A model generated the notes under the pieces. That model was given only the letters and a program-made list of their open reading frames with translations, was not told where the DNA came from and did no database searches. A stretch of DNA of 64,000 bases from Methanococcoides sp052057775 (lineage in GTDB: Archaea > Halobacteriota > Methanosarcinia > Methanosarcinales > Methanosarcinaceae), in the NCBI RefSeq assembly GCF_052057775.1, contig NZ_CP195121.1, positions 2,294,001-2,358,000 on the forward strand, written 5' to 3'. How positions within the stretch are numbered: position 1 is the stretch's first letter; each line of letters starts with the position of its first letter. Made by a program: the position numbers and the translations under genes. This document shows positions 1 to 9,600 of the stretch, piece by piece.

Positions 1-45
1 TTATCCGCTGGAGCCCGTCGCCATTCCTGGCTAGGCCACAACCCC
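1..45 (-). tRNA. tRNA-Trp (CCA), 5' part, intron-containing, cut by window edge
   Basis: Read on the minus strand from 45 downward, the sequence has a 7-nt acceptor strand (GGGGTTG), a D-arm with the GG pair of the D-loop, and an anticodon-arm start ACGGG followed by CTCCAG, which places anticodon CCA at 9-11. The bases after position 37 (CGGATAA) cannot pair with ACGGG, so an intron at the canonical 37/38 site is inferred. Archaeal tRNA-Trp commonly carries such an intron, often containing a C/D-box guide. The 3' half lies outside the window. A TATA-like stretch upstream (about 78-90, minus) could be the promoter. Confidence 0.65.
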
Positions 46-118
46 GCAACCTTGCGATTGCACCCCTCAGATACATCTCATCAATAATATAGGTATCGGT
101 AGAGAAGGGCAAATGATC

Positions 119-150
119 GGGTTGAAATGTGCCTGAGCACATTCAAACCC
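119..150. terminator. Imperfect hairpin downstream of cobT
   Basis: GGGTTGAAATGTGC and GCACATTCAAACCC form a 14-bp arm with two mismatches and a CTGA loop, between the cobT stop and the tRNA-Trp gene. No clear T-run follows on the minus strand, so it may be a 3'-end processing or stability element rather than a true terminator. Confidence 0.4.
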
Positions 151-163
151 TCAAAATGGTAAG

Positions 164-1210
164 TTATTCCTCGTCTATGAGGTCAGCAAGCTCGAGACAG
201 ATGTTCTCGATCTCTTCACGAATACTGTCAACTGACACACCAAGAAGACCTGCAAGATAAAGTGCACCGCCTGCACCAACGCCTTCCTTGACATATCCAA
301 GCTCATACTGCCTCAGGCCCTTGTGTGAAGATCGTCCGAATCCAGGATCTACAGCATGCATATCTGCACCAAGTGCTTCAATGATCTCTGTGAAATTGGC
401 ACTTTCGTCCTCTGCAACATAACTGGTGGTCACTATCGAAACATTGCTGAGGTCAGTACCCATATGTTTCATGAAAGCATACACAGCTGCCATTTGAGTA
501 CCACCTGCAAGGATCACACGCTTACCTTTAAGAGCCTCCACAAGACCTGCAACTGCAGGCATCATAGGATCACCAAGGCAGGAGATCGCCCTCAGAGGAT
601 CGGATTGCAGGCTTCCAGGGATTATTCCGGATGCCTCCATTGCCTCACAGACAACTCTCTGCTTCAGGTCAACAGGGTTCTCGCAAGAACTGCTGCTCAC
701 GTGACCATCATATCCAAGCGCATTGAGAACGCCCATTGCAGTGGTAGTTCCGGCAGGAGTGCTTTCACCGATTACGAACATGTCGTGTTCATTGCATATC
801 CTCTCACCCACTTTACGTGCATTTTCAATGATACCTTCAACATCATGAACAGCGATCTCCCTACGGATATCCTCACCAGGCTTTGCCTGAAGGTCCTCGA
901 ATGGGACCTTGGGAGCGATCTTTAAGCCTGAGTTCACGAAAAGATGAGGAACCTTTGACAGTTGCAGGGATGCACGAGTGATAAGACCAGGTGTCGGAGT
1001 GTTGTACGGAGGGGTCATCGGAAGCACAGGAGTGCTGATTATGCCACCTGTTTCCACAAGCTCTGCGTCACCTGTCGGAGTATAGTCAGTCAGTTTGGCA
1101 GTTTTCCCTGCTGCAGATATCTTTTCAATATAAGCAGTCTCCGTATTTGCCAGCACACAAATAAAAAGCGGCTTTTCTGGTTTCCTATCATTAGCTATCA
1201 GAGATCCCAT
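164..1210 (-). CDS. cobT: Archaeal CobT-type nicotinate-nucleotide:dimethylbenzimidazole phosphoribosyltransferase (TIGR00303/UPF0284)
   Basis: The 348-residue protein matches the archaeal CobT-like family in length and in the conserved glycine/threonine-rich segment GESTPAGTTTAMG at residues 148-160, with a second Gly-rich loop (ILAGGTQMAAV) later. The family activates the lower-ligand base of cobamides by transferring phosphoribose from nicotinate mononucleotide. Cobamides are essential cofactors of methyltransfer in methanogens. It lies 24 bp downstream of proS on the same strand, so the two are probably cotranscribed. The archaeal branch is divergent from bacterial CobT, so substrate identity is family-based inference. 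Confidence 0.85.
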   Translation of the reverse strand: MGSLIANDRKPEKPLFICVLANTETAYIEKISAAGKTAKLTDYTPTGDAELVETGGIISTPVLPMTPPYNTPTPGLITRASLQLSKVPHLFVNSGLKIAPKVPFEDLQAKPGEDIRREIAVHDVEGIIENARKVGERICNEHDMFVIGESTPAGTTTAMGVLNALGYDGHVSSSSCENPVDLKQRVVCEAMEASGIIPGSLQSDPLRAISCLGDPMMPAVAGLVEALKGKRVILAGGTQMAAVYAFMKHMGTDLSNVSIVTTSYVAEDESANFTEIIEALGADMHAVDPGFGRSSHKGLRQYELGYVKEGVGAGGALYLAGLLGVSVDSIREEIENICLELADLIDEE

Positions 1211-1234
1211 TATCGATCATCCTCGTATTATCTA

Positions 1235-2671
1235 TCAGTATGTCCTTGCAACGTAAACCCTTATGCTGGTATCCTTTCCACACACGGGGCACCTGTAATT
1301 TCCAGTATCATCCTGTTCGGTCGGGATCCCAAGAATACCCGCACCGACCTGCTCATCCATCTCAAGTCCGCATTTCTCTTCACCGCACCATGGAACATGT
1401 GCAATGCCTTTTGAGACATTCTCACGTACATCATCCAGTGTCTCACACTCGAAGATACGTGCTGCAAGACCTTCTTTTGCCTTCTCCAGAAGGGAGGACT
1501 GAATTACCTCGAACCTGCTGAGAACTTCTTCCTCAATGGATGCAAGCGGGACCTGTTCCTTATCACCGGTGTCGCGCCTTGCAAGCATCGCAGCTTCATT
1601 TTCAAGATCCCTCGGACCGATCTCGATCCTCAGAGGAACACCTTTCATCTCCCACTTGTAGTATTTGGAACCCGGACGTTTGTCACTGTCATCCACCGTC
1701 ACCCTTATGCCTGCAGCCTCTAGCCTTTCCTTTACCTCATTGCATGCAGCCAGAACAGTCTCCGGCTTCTTGAAGAGGATAGGAATTATCACGACCTGCA
1801 CAGGTGCGACCTCAGGTGGCATTATCAGGCCCTTGTCATCACCATGGATGGATATCAGGGCAGCAATGGATCTTTCAGAAACACCATAGCATGTCTGGTG
1901 GGCATATACCTGCTCACCTTCAGGGTCCTCGTACTTGATATCGAAGGTCTTTGCGAAATTATCACCAAGATGGTGGGCAGTACCGACCTGCAATGTCTTT
2001 CCGTCAGGCATCAGTGCATCCACAGCGATCGTGTAATCGGCACCAGGGAACTTGTCCCAATTAGGCCTCTTTGACGGAAGAACAGGGACTGCGAGCCTCC
2101 TGTAGAACTCGACATATAACCTGATGGCCTCATCGACCTGCGCAGCCGCATCATCCCATGTGGTATGTACGGTATGTGCCTCCTTGAAAGAAGTGATCTC
2201 ACGCAGGCGTATCAACGGACGGGTGTGCTTTGTTTCATACCTGAAAGTATTGACGATCTGGTACAACTTAAGTGGAAGATCGGCATGTGAACGCACCCAC
2301 AGACGATACATAGGGTAGATCGCAGTTTCACTGGTAGGACGAAGTGCCAGTTTCACATCAAGAGGAGTTGTGCCCCCGTTCAATACCCAATAGACCTCAT
2401 CTTCGAAGCCTTTAATGTGTTCGGCCTCTTTCATGAACTCATTTTCAGGGATCAAAAGAGGGAACATCGTTTCCTGATGATCCTTATCAAGGAGTTCACG
2501 AATTATTCCATAGACATTCCTTCGAATGGAAAAACCAAAAGGATACCATACATATGAACCCTTCACAGGATAACGCACATCCATGATCTCTGCTACCTGC
2601 AGAAGGTCGTTATACCACTCACTGAAACTCTCTTTTGGAGGAAGCGCTGCTTCTTTTTCTTGTTCGGCCAT
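1235..2671 (-). CDS. proS: Prolyl-tRNA synthetase, archaeal/eukaryal type
   Basis: A 478-residue cytosolic class II aminoacyl-tRNA synthetase. The class II core shows RPTSE at 111-115 and motif 2 (FRYETKHTRPLIR) at 143-155, then an anticodon-binding domain and a C-terminal zinc-type domain with CGEEKCG and CPVCGK pairs near residues 430-468. It ends in a tyrosine, as is typical of the archaeal form. The bacterial YbaK-like editing insertion is absent. ATG start. It sits in a minus-strand series after sepF and ZPR1 and before cobT. Confidence 0.97.
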   Translation of the reverse strand: MAEQEKEAALPPKESFSEWYNDLLQVAEIMDVRYPVKGSYVWYPFGFSIRRNVYGIIRELLDKDHQETMFPLLIPENEFMKEAEHIKGFEDEVYWVLNGGTTPLDVKLALRPTSETAIYPMYRLWVRSHADLPLKLYQIVNTFRYETKHTRPLIRLREITSFKEAHTVHTTWDDAAAQVDEAIRLYVEFYRRLAVPVLPSKRPNWDKFPGADYTIAVDALMPDGKTLQVGTAHHLGDNFAKTFDIKYEDPEGEQVYAHQTCYGVSERSIAALISIHGDDKGLIMPPEVAPVQVVIIPILFKKPETVLAACNEVKERLEAAGIRVTVDDSDKRPGSKYYKWEMKGVPLRIEIGPRDLENEAAMLARRDTGDKEQVPLASIEEEVLSRFEVIQSSLLEKAKEGLAARIFECETLDDVRENVSKGIAHVPWCGEEKCGLEMDEQVGAGILGIPTEQDDTGNYRCPVCGKDTSIRVYVARTY

Positions 2672-2741
2672 AATGTCACCAATAAGATCAAAATAATTTA
2701 AATAGAATATTTAGATAGAACTGTATCAGCAAATACATGCA

Positions 2742-3407
2742 TCATTTATAGTCATTTCCGATCGGCTGGACCTTCTCGGAAGAATCCATCTCAAGTTCGG
2801 AAGAATCAACGTCAAAGACTATCATACCGGTGTGAAGGTTAGAAGCCTCTTCATTAGAAAGGGTACGTGATATCGCTTTTTCAGAAATGATGGCACTGTT
2901 GCCCAGAGGATCCTCCATGATCACTTTCAGTGGAAGTTCACCCTGCATAGCCTTAGCAAGCAACTTCTGGAGCTCCAGACCACGTTCATATGCCTCAGGC
3001 TCTTCTTTTACCCATTCAGTAGCTGTTTCGACAACAGAAAGAACCCTTTGCAGAATTCCCTCAATATTTGTCACATATGAATCTGAAACCGAACCCGGCT
3101 CAACATCAATCCCCAGATCAGGAATACGGATAGTACCTGATGTGGAACGGATCACCCGAGCATTAAGATCTTCCAGTCCCTCCACCATTATCTCATACCT
3201 AATCGGGTCCTTCTGCGTCAGAATCATGGTATCAGTGAACCTGAAACCACAATTGCAGCAGGAAGTGGAAATATACATAACTTCCCCGAAATAGGGGATC
3301 TCGTCACTCTGCCACTTTATAATAAGGTCCTCATTACAGAGCGGGCAGGATGACCTGGTCTCAAATGAATTCCGGGACCCTTCCCCGGAATCGTTCTCTG
3401 TGATCAA
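2742..3407 (-). CDS. ZPR1-type zinc finger protein
   Basis: A 221-residue protein with an N-terminal four-cysteine zinc finger: CPLC at 21-24 paired with a Cx2C near 50-53, in the arrangement of ZPR1 domains. A beta-rich domain follows (NARVIRSTSGTIRIPDLGIDVEPG), typical of ZPR1 domains. Eukaryotic ZPR1 binds elongation factor 1A; the archaeal single-domain role is not established. The start is TTG at 3405-3407, overlapping the sepF stop as TTGA, which implies translational coupling with sepF. Confidence 0.85.
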   Translation of the reverse strand: MITENDSGEGSRNSFETRSSCPLCNEDLIIKWQSDEIPYFGEVMYISTSCCNCGFRFTDTMILTQKDPIRYEIMVEGLEDLNARVIRSTSGTIRIPDLGIDVEPGSVSDSYVTNIEGILQRVLSVVETATEWVKEEPEAYERGLELQKLLAKAMQGELPLKVIMEDPLGNSAIISEKAISRTLSNEEASNLHTGMIVFDVDSSELEMDSSEKVQPIGNDYK

Positions 3408-3784
3408 TACCTTCCACCAACTATCTTGGACCTGTCTATCTTTACGCCGGTTGGTGTGACAAGCACCTGGTCGTCCTTGATACCTGCAATATCACCATGC
3501 ACATCAATTACAACGTCCTTGAGATCCTTGAGCGCCCTGTCAAGCATGAGCTTGTCGGCTTTGATGTTGGAGATATCAATCATGAGAATGTTGCCATCAT
3601 AGACCTCTTTCTTAAGACTCGGAAGCTCATTGAGGTTTGTTAGTTCTGCTACTCTGATATAGGTCTCTGCAGGTTCGTCTGCCATCTCCTGCTCGAACTT
3701 GCCGAGGTCAAGCTCGGTATATTCGTCAGCATCTGTTGCACCCTTTGATCCGCTTCCAAATAATTTGTCCATGAAATTTGCCAT
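3404..3784 (-). CDS. sepF: Archaeal SepF cell-division protein
   Basis: A 126-residue protein when started at MANFMDKLFG; a start three codons upstream (3793) is possible. The short amphipathic N-terminus (MANFMDKLFG) resembles the membrane-targeting helix of SepF. An acidic linker and the SepF core follow (YIRVAELTNLNEL, ILMIDISNI, IDVHGDIAGIKDDQVLVTP). Archaeal SepF anchors FtsZ to the membrane. ftsZ is not in the window. The stop overlaps the ZPR1 start, so both are probably in one transcript. Confidence 0.9.
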   Translation of the reverse strand: MANFMDKLFGSGSKGATDADEYTELDLGKFEQEMADEPAETYIRVAELTNLNELPSLKKEVYDGNILMIDISNIKADKLMLDRALKDLKDVVIDVHGDIAGIKDDQVLVTPTGVKIDRSKIVGGRY

Positions 3785-3970
3785 AGTCCACACCTTTGTG
3801 TTAAAATTCAGTGAATAGATTTAGAATATACTATCAGTATTAAGGCTTTTAATATTTAAGCCATTAGCCATATAATGATTTTTCAGCCTAGCATCAATAT
3901 TACTGATTATATCCTTCAGCCTCATCATATTTTAATTATGGCTTTACAGATACAAAACGTCACCAGTAGT

Positions 3971-4459
3971 TTATGCCTCCAGGTTCCACAGTTCATCTCC
4001 CACATAATGGATAGATTTTATTGCTTTTCCGGACTTGCCCACCATATCACTTGCCGGGACCAGTGCACGACCAATAGCAAGTGGCTTATCATGGGTTTCC
4101 TCTGCTACAACCACAAGGTCCCCTTCCTTTATATCTGGATCAGCAGCCACTATACCCGGACCCATGATATCCGCACCGTTGACAACGAACCTTACAGCCC
4201 CTGAATCAACGACAACTTTAGGATGATCAATACCAAACTCCAGGACACCTTTGACAGTAGGGAACATTTCATCCCCTTCCTCCGCCTGGAAGAACAGGAC
4301 ATCGTCGTCAACGATTATGATCTTGAACCAACTTGCAATAGCACTTTCCAGCTTTTTGTCGGCGATCCTGTCAATGACATCGCCATAAGAGGATACAAGG
4401 GAAGCCAGTAGTTTGTTCTTTACAGATTTTCGTAGTTGAACTCTGGATTTTATTTTCAA
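3971..4459 (-). CDS. PUA-domain RNA-binding protein (MCT-1/Tma20-like)
   Basis: A 162-residue protein. Residues 1-75 form a pre-PUA region beginning with a basic helix (MKIKSRVQLRKSVKNKLL); residues about 78-155 form a PUA domain (VVVDSGAVRFVVNGADIMGPGI, then VVVAEETHDKPLAIGRAL). The architecture matches archaeal relatives of MCT-1/Tma20 and the N-terminus of DENR-type recycling factors, so a role in ribosome recycling or tRNA/rRNA handling is inferred. It is separated from sepF by about 190 bp of AT-rich sequence. Confidence 0.85.
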   Translation of the reverse strand: MKIKSRVQLRKSVKNKLLASLVSSYGDVIDRIADKKLESAIASWFKIIIVDDDVLFFQAEEGDEMFPTVKGVLEFGIDHPKVVVDSGAVRFVVNGADIMGPGIVAADPDIKEGDLVVVAEETHDKPLAIGRALVPASDMVGKSGKAIKSIHYVGDELWNLEA

Positions 4460-4693
4460 CTTACCACCTTTGATAGGAAAATATTAGCTTGCACCATATT
4501 AAGCAGCATATACCCTTAAACGTTTCGCGCAGTTGCTATCGAAAAAGGATTTAGTGTGCAATAGGACAAATTTGCAAAACTAAAAAGAATTTCATTAAGC
4601 AGAACCCCGAACATCTGCAATAATTTTAATAAAACTGTAAATTTGACCATAGCTTATATCTAATAACCCCCCATAGAACTTGGTAATATCAGT

Positions 4694-4703
4694 CGAACGA
4701 TCG
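4694..4703. repeat. Distal copy of CGAACGATCG
   Basis: This 10-mer is the exact reverse complement of 4948-4957, about 250 bp away, and lies within a looser CAGT...ACTG inverted repeat. It may be a second, distal binding site for the factor acting at 4945-4960. Function is inference. Confidence 0.35.
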
Positions 4704-4944
4704 CCGTACTGAAAACCGCTATACAAGATTTTAAAAAAGAAACCTTGCAATACAAGCGATCCATTGCAATTATAATGCTATAACCGGAACAAAAATTGAC
4801 CTTATTCGATCTGCTATAGTTAAGCCGACATCAATCAGGCCCACAATAATAGAGAAGAAAAAGTACACCACGTTTGCTGTGGTCAAGTCGAATTCAAAGA
4901 TCAATACTGGAAATACATGCTTAGAGATATACAAAAGAAAAAGT

Positions 4945-4960
4945 GACCGATCGTTCGGTC
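4945..4960. promoter_or_regulatory. TetR-like inverted-repeat operator before the KamA-like gene
   Basis: GACCGA-TCGT-TCGGTC is a perfect 6-bp inverted repeat with a 4-bp spacer, a pattern often bound by TetR-family repressors. It lies about 20 bp downstream of a TATA-like ATATA (4927-4931), so it should cover the transcription start, and 20 bp before the Shine-Dalgarno. No regulator gene is adjacent. Confidence 0.45.
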
Positions 4961-4994
4961 CTTCTAAAAAACGAACTATGGAGGTTCTAACATA

Positions 4995-6287
4995 ATTGAT
5001 GCTGAGAGAAAGAGGTATTCTGCATATACTCTTTCAAATTACAAGGATATTCCACAGATAAATGATCTGAACAAGGATCAACTGGACGAAATAGAGATTG
5101 CTGCACGTATACTCCCATTCCGCGTCAACAACTATGTAGTTGAGGAACTTATCAACTGGGATGACGTACCGAATGACCCCATATATACCCTGACCTTTCC
5201 CAACAGGCATATGCTGCTACCACATCACTACCAGAGGATGGAAACACTTTTAAGAAATGATGCTACGGAAGAAGAGATCCAGGAAGAGGTCCGGAAAATA
5301 AGAATGAGTATGAATCCGCATCCAGCAGGGCAACTTGAAAAGAATGTCCCGGAACATGAAGGGAAGGTCCTTAGCGGAATGCAGCACAAATATGATGAAA
5401 CCATACTTTTTTTCCCTGCACAGGGACAGACCTGCCATGCATTCTGCACATTCTGCTTCAGATGGGCACAGTTCATCGGAATGGACGACCTGAAATTCTC
5501 CAGCAAGGATGTCGACCTTCTGATAGCATATCTTCAGGAACATCCGGAAGTAAGGGATGTGCTGTTCACAGGAGGAGACCCCATGACCATGAGCGCAGGT
5601 CTTCTCAAGAAATACATTGAGCCGATCCTTGAAGCGGACATCCGCAGCATTGAGAACATAAGGATAGGTACCAAATCATTAAGTTACTGGCCTTACCGCT
5701 TTGTATCTGACAAAGATAACGAGGATATACTATCCCTATTCAGCAATGTTACAGACCACCAGAAGAACATGGCGATAATGGCACATTTCAACCATCACAG
5801 GGAACTTACCACAGATGTCGTGAAAAAAGCGATACAGAACATCCGTGAAACAGGCACACAGATAAGAACACAGTCACCTCTGATAGCACACATAAATGAT
5901 GATCCTGCAATATGGGAGCAGATGTGGAGAGAACAGGCCCGGCTGGGCTGCATCCCCTACTACATGTTCATGGTAAGGAACACCGGTGCGAAACATTATT
6001 TCGACGTACCAATGGCAAGAGCCTGGGAGATATTCCAGCAAGCATACCAGAACGTAAGCGGGCTTGCAAGAACCGTTCGCGGACCAAGCATGTCCACAGA
6101 TCCCGGAAAGATCAAGATCCTCGGGGTGCAGGAAATAAAAGGAGAAAAGGTATTTATGCTTGAGTTCCTGCAGGGACGTGAGAGTAACTGGGTGCGCAGG
6201 CCATTCTTTGCAAAATATTCCCCCACAGCCTCATGGCTTACTGATCTGGAACCTGCTTTTGGTAAACAGAAATTCTTTTTTGAATAA
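4995..6287 (+). CDS. KamA-family radical SAM protein (lysine 2,3-aminomutase-like), non-ATG start
   Basis: The reading frame is open and conserved-looking well upstream of the first ATG (5211), giving a protein of about 430 residues, the normal length for KamA relatives. Upstream of that ATG the frame encodes AERKRYSAYTLSNYKDIPQI, a plausible N-terminus. A GGAGGT Shine-Dalgarno at 4980-4985 is followed in frame only by ATA (4992) and ATT (4995). The radical SAM cluster motif is CHAFCTFC. A PLP-lysine candidate is in STDPGKIKI near the C-terminus. No ablB-type acetyltransferase lies beside it, so the substrate is unknown and beta-lysine osmolyte synthesis cannot be assumed. Stop TAA. Confidence 0.85.
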   Translation: MDAERKRYSAYTLSNYKDIPQINDLNKDQLDEIEIAARILPFRVNNYVVEELINWDDVPNDPIYTLTFPNRHMLLPHHYQRMETLLRNDATEEEIQEEVRKIRMSMNPHPAGQLEKNVPEHEGKVLSGMQHKYDETILFFPAQGQTCHAFCTFCFRWAQFIGMDDLKFSSKDVDLLIAYLQEHPEVRDVLFTGGDPMTMSAGLLKKYIEPILEADIRSIENIRIGTKSLSYWPYRFVSDKDNEDILSLFSNVTDHQKNMAIMAHFNHHRELTTDVVKKAIQNIRETGTQIRTQSPLIAHINDDPAIWEQMWREQARLGCIPYYMFMVRNTGAKHYFDVPMARAWEIFQQAYQNVSGLARTVRGPSMSTDPGKIKILGVQEIKGEKVFMLEFLQGRESNWVRRPFFAKYSPTASWLTDLEPAFGKQKFFFE

Positions 6288-6312
6288 AGGAAGGTAAACA
6301 TTCTTCCTAAAC

Positions 6313-6348
<36 letters not shown>

Positions 6349-6608
6349 GAAAACATTTAATTGATGAATTCATTTTACTTAGATCGGCTAGATTATCAAG
6401 GTTATTTTCCTTTTCCGTTTCCTTCGGAGATCATTTTTACTACCATTTAAGTACTATCCACTGAAAATGTGCATAATTTGCGTGCACCTACATTTTATTT
6501 TAATTTGCATTGTGGCGATGTCATACAATAATATTTAAATTGGTTACTGCATTAGGATGGTATCTATAATATAGCCAAGAAACTGGACCCATCCGGGAGG
6601 TCACCAGC

Positions 6609-9600
6609 GTGATAAAAGAAGTTACTGATCAGTACAATGCTAAAGAGATCGAAGAGAAGGTTCAAGAGTTCTGGGAAGCGAACAATGCTTACAGAGCAGT
6701 GCGTGAACACAGGAAAGGCGCCAAGAAGTTCTTTTTTGTGGACGGACCACCATACACCACAGGTCACATCCACCTCGGTACCGCCTGGAACAAGATCATA
6801 AAGGACTCCATCCTGCGATACATGTCCATGAACGACCATGACATCCTTGACAGGGCAGGATGGGACATGCACGGACTCCCTATCGAAGTAAAGGTCGAGG
6901 GCGCACTTGGCTTTGAATCAAAGAAGGACATCGAGGCATATGGTGTCGGCAATTTCATTGAGAAATGTAAGGAGTTCGCACTTCGTCAGAAGGATGACAT
7001 GACCAGCCAATTCCGCACACTTGGTGCATGGCTCGACTGGGAAGATCCTTACATGACACTCAAGGACGAATATATTGAGGCAGCATGGTGGACCCTGAAG
7101 CAGGCACATGAGAAGGACCTCCTTGATACCGGAAAGAGAGTTGTCAACTGGTGTCCCAGATGTGAAACCGCCATCGCTGACGCAGAGGTCGAGTATGAGG
7201 ACCGTGATGACCCGTCAATTTACATCAAGTTCAAATTAAAGGATGAAGAGAATGCCTTCATCGTTATCTGGACCACAACCCCGTGGACCATCCCATCCAA
7301 TATTGCTGTGGCAGTCCACCCGGAGTTCGAGTATGCAAGGGTGAAGGCATACAATGCCGATGGTGACAGCGAGACACTGATCATGGCAAATGAACTTGTG
7401 GAGAATGTCCTCAGGATAGGAAGGTACGCCGACTACGAGATCCTTGAAACCATGAGCGGAGAAGACCTCAAAGGTCTGGCCTATGAGCATCCGCTTGCCG
7501 ACCTCGTGCCGGTACAGGCAGATATCGAACACAAGGTATACAATGCAGATTATGTTACAGCAGAGAACACCGGTTGTGTCCACATTGCTCCCGGACACGG
7601 TGTTGACGACTTCGAGGTCGGTGTAAAGAACGACCTGCCGATCTTCTGCCCGGTAGGCTCCAATGGTAGCTACACAGATGAAGCAGGAAAGTACGCCGGC
7701 ATGAACATCCGTGATGCAAACCGTGTTGTCATGGACGATCTCCTCGAAAGAGGACTGCTCATCTCCGAGAAGACCATCAGCCACAGGTACGGTCACTGCT
7801 GGAGATGCAAGACACCTATCATCTACCTCGCTACCGAACAGTGGTTCCTTAAGATCGGCGAGCTCAAGGAATCCATGCTCGAAGAGATAAAGAAGGTCAA
7901 CTGGACACCTGACTGGGCAGGTTCTGCCAGGTTCAGGGACTGGATCGAGGGTGCACGTGACTGGTGTATCTCCAGGCAGCGCTACTGGGGTATCCCAATA
8001 CCTGTATGGAAATGTTCAAAGTGTGCAAAGATCGATGTGATCGGTACAAGGGAAGAGCTCGTGGAACGCTCCGGTGCGGATGCGGACATCGAACTTCACA
8101 GGCCTTATGTTGATGAGGTTACCATACCATGTGACTGCGGTGGCACCATGAAACGTGCGGAAGATGTCTTCGATGTATGGTTCGACTCCGCAGTGGCATC
8201 CTGGGCAACACTCAGGTTCCCGCACACCAAAGAGCAGTTCGATGAGTGGTGGCCTGCTGACTTTATCACAGAAGGACACGACCAGACCAGAGGATGGTTC
8301 TACTCACAGCTTGGTGCAAGTATGGTGGCATTTGGAAAAGCGCCTTACAAGAGCGTGCTCATGCACGGATTTACCCTTGACGGCAGCGGAAAGAAGATGT
8401 CAAAGAGTCTCGGTAATGTCGTACAGCCTGCAGAGGTCATCGACAAGTTCGGTGCTGACACCCTCAGGGCATACGTACTCTCCTCAAGTGCACCATGGGA
8501 AGACCTGAAGTTCAACTGGGACGAGATCGCAACAATGCACAGGACAAACAACATCCTGTGGAACGTTTACCGCTTCCCGTTGCCATACATGGCACTTGAC
8601 AAGTTCAACCCGCAGGAGGTCACACTGGGATCCGTGAAGTCACACCTCAGGGAAGAGGACAAATGGATACTCTCACGCATGCAATCTGTCATCAGTGACG
8701 TGAACAAGGCCATGGAAGAAAGAGTTCTCCACAAGGCAATGCGTGCCATCAATGAGTTCGTACTTGAGGACCTTTCAAGATGGTACATCCAGCTTATCAG
8801 GCCAAGGACATGGGTCGAAGCAGATGATCCGGACAAACTGGCAGTTTACAGGGTCCTCTACGACGTGTTCGTGACAACTGCAAAGGTGATCGCACCGTTC
8901 ATGCCACACCTCGCAGAAGAGATGTACCAGAACCTTGTCAGAAGTGTCGATGTGAATGCACCTGCAACCATCCACCTCTGCGACTGGCCAAAAGCAGATG
9001 ATTCACTTGTGGACACCGACCTTGAAGCAGAAATGAAGGCTATCCGCTCCATTGTGGAAGCTTCATCCAATGCCCGCCAGAAGGTAGGACGTAAGCTCAG
9101 ATGGCCGGTATCACGCATCATAATAACTCCGCAGAACGAGAACACTGTGGCTGCTGTGGACAGGCTGCGCTATGTGCTTATGGACCAGACCAATTCCAAG
9201 GATGTTGAGGTCACAGGCATCGGTGAAAGCTGGGAAGAGCTAGGAGTGGAATCTTCACCAAACCCCGGAGCTATCGGACCTGTATTCAAGGGAGATGCCG
9301 GCAAGGTGAACGCAGCCATTGGCTCAATGGATGCCATGGAACTCAAGAAGGGACTTGCTGGCGGCGAGATGGATATCTCACTTGCAGACGGAACTAATGT
9401 CACCATCACAGAAGCCATGGTCAACTTCAGCGAAACACTTCCGGAAGCTGTTGCCAGTGCTGACTTTGCAGGCGGTGTGGTCTTTGTGGATGCAAACCTT
9501 ACACGCGAGATCGAATCCGAAGGATACTCAAGGGAAGTTATCCGCAGGATACAGGACATGCGCAAGGAACTTGACCTCGATGTCGATGATAACATCAAGG

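Larger units (their letters stand above)
4460..4979. other. Intergenic region upstream of the KamA-like gene
   Basis: About 520 bases without a supported gene. It holds a 10-bp sequence CGAACGATCG (4694-4703) whose exact reverse complement recurs at 4948-4957, a TATA-like ATATA at 4927-4931, and a candidate operator at 4945-4960. The 4735-4993 stretch is open in one frame but has no start codon or Shine-Dalgarno and no recognisable protein pattern. Confidence 0.6.

Noticed and set aside
4735..4993. Open frame upstream of the KamA-like gene
   Set aside because: No start codon except an ATG five codons from its end, no Shine-Dalgarno, and no recognisable sequence.
7236..7796. 186-codon minus-strand frame in ileS
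   Set aside because: It lies within the editing domain coding sequence of ileS and shows no protein pattern.
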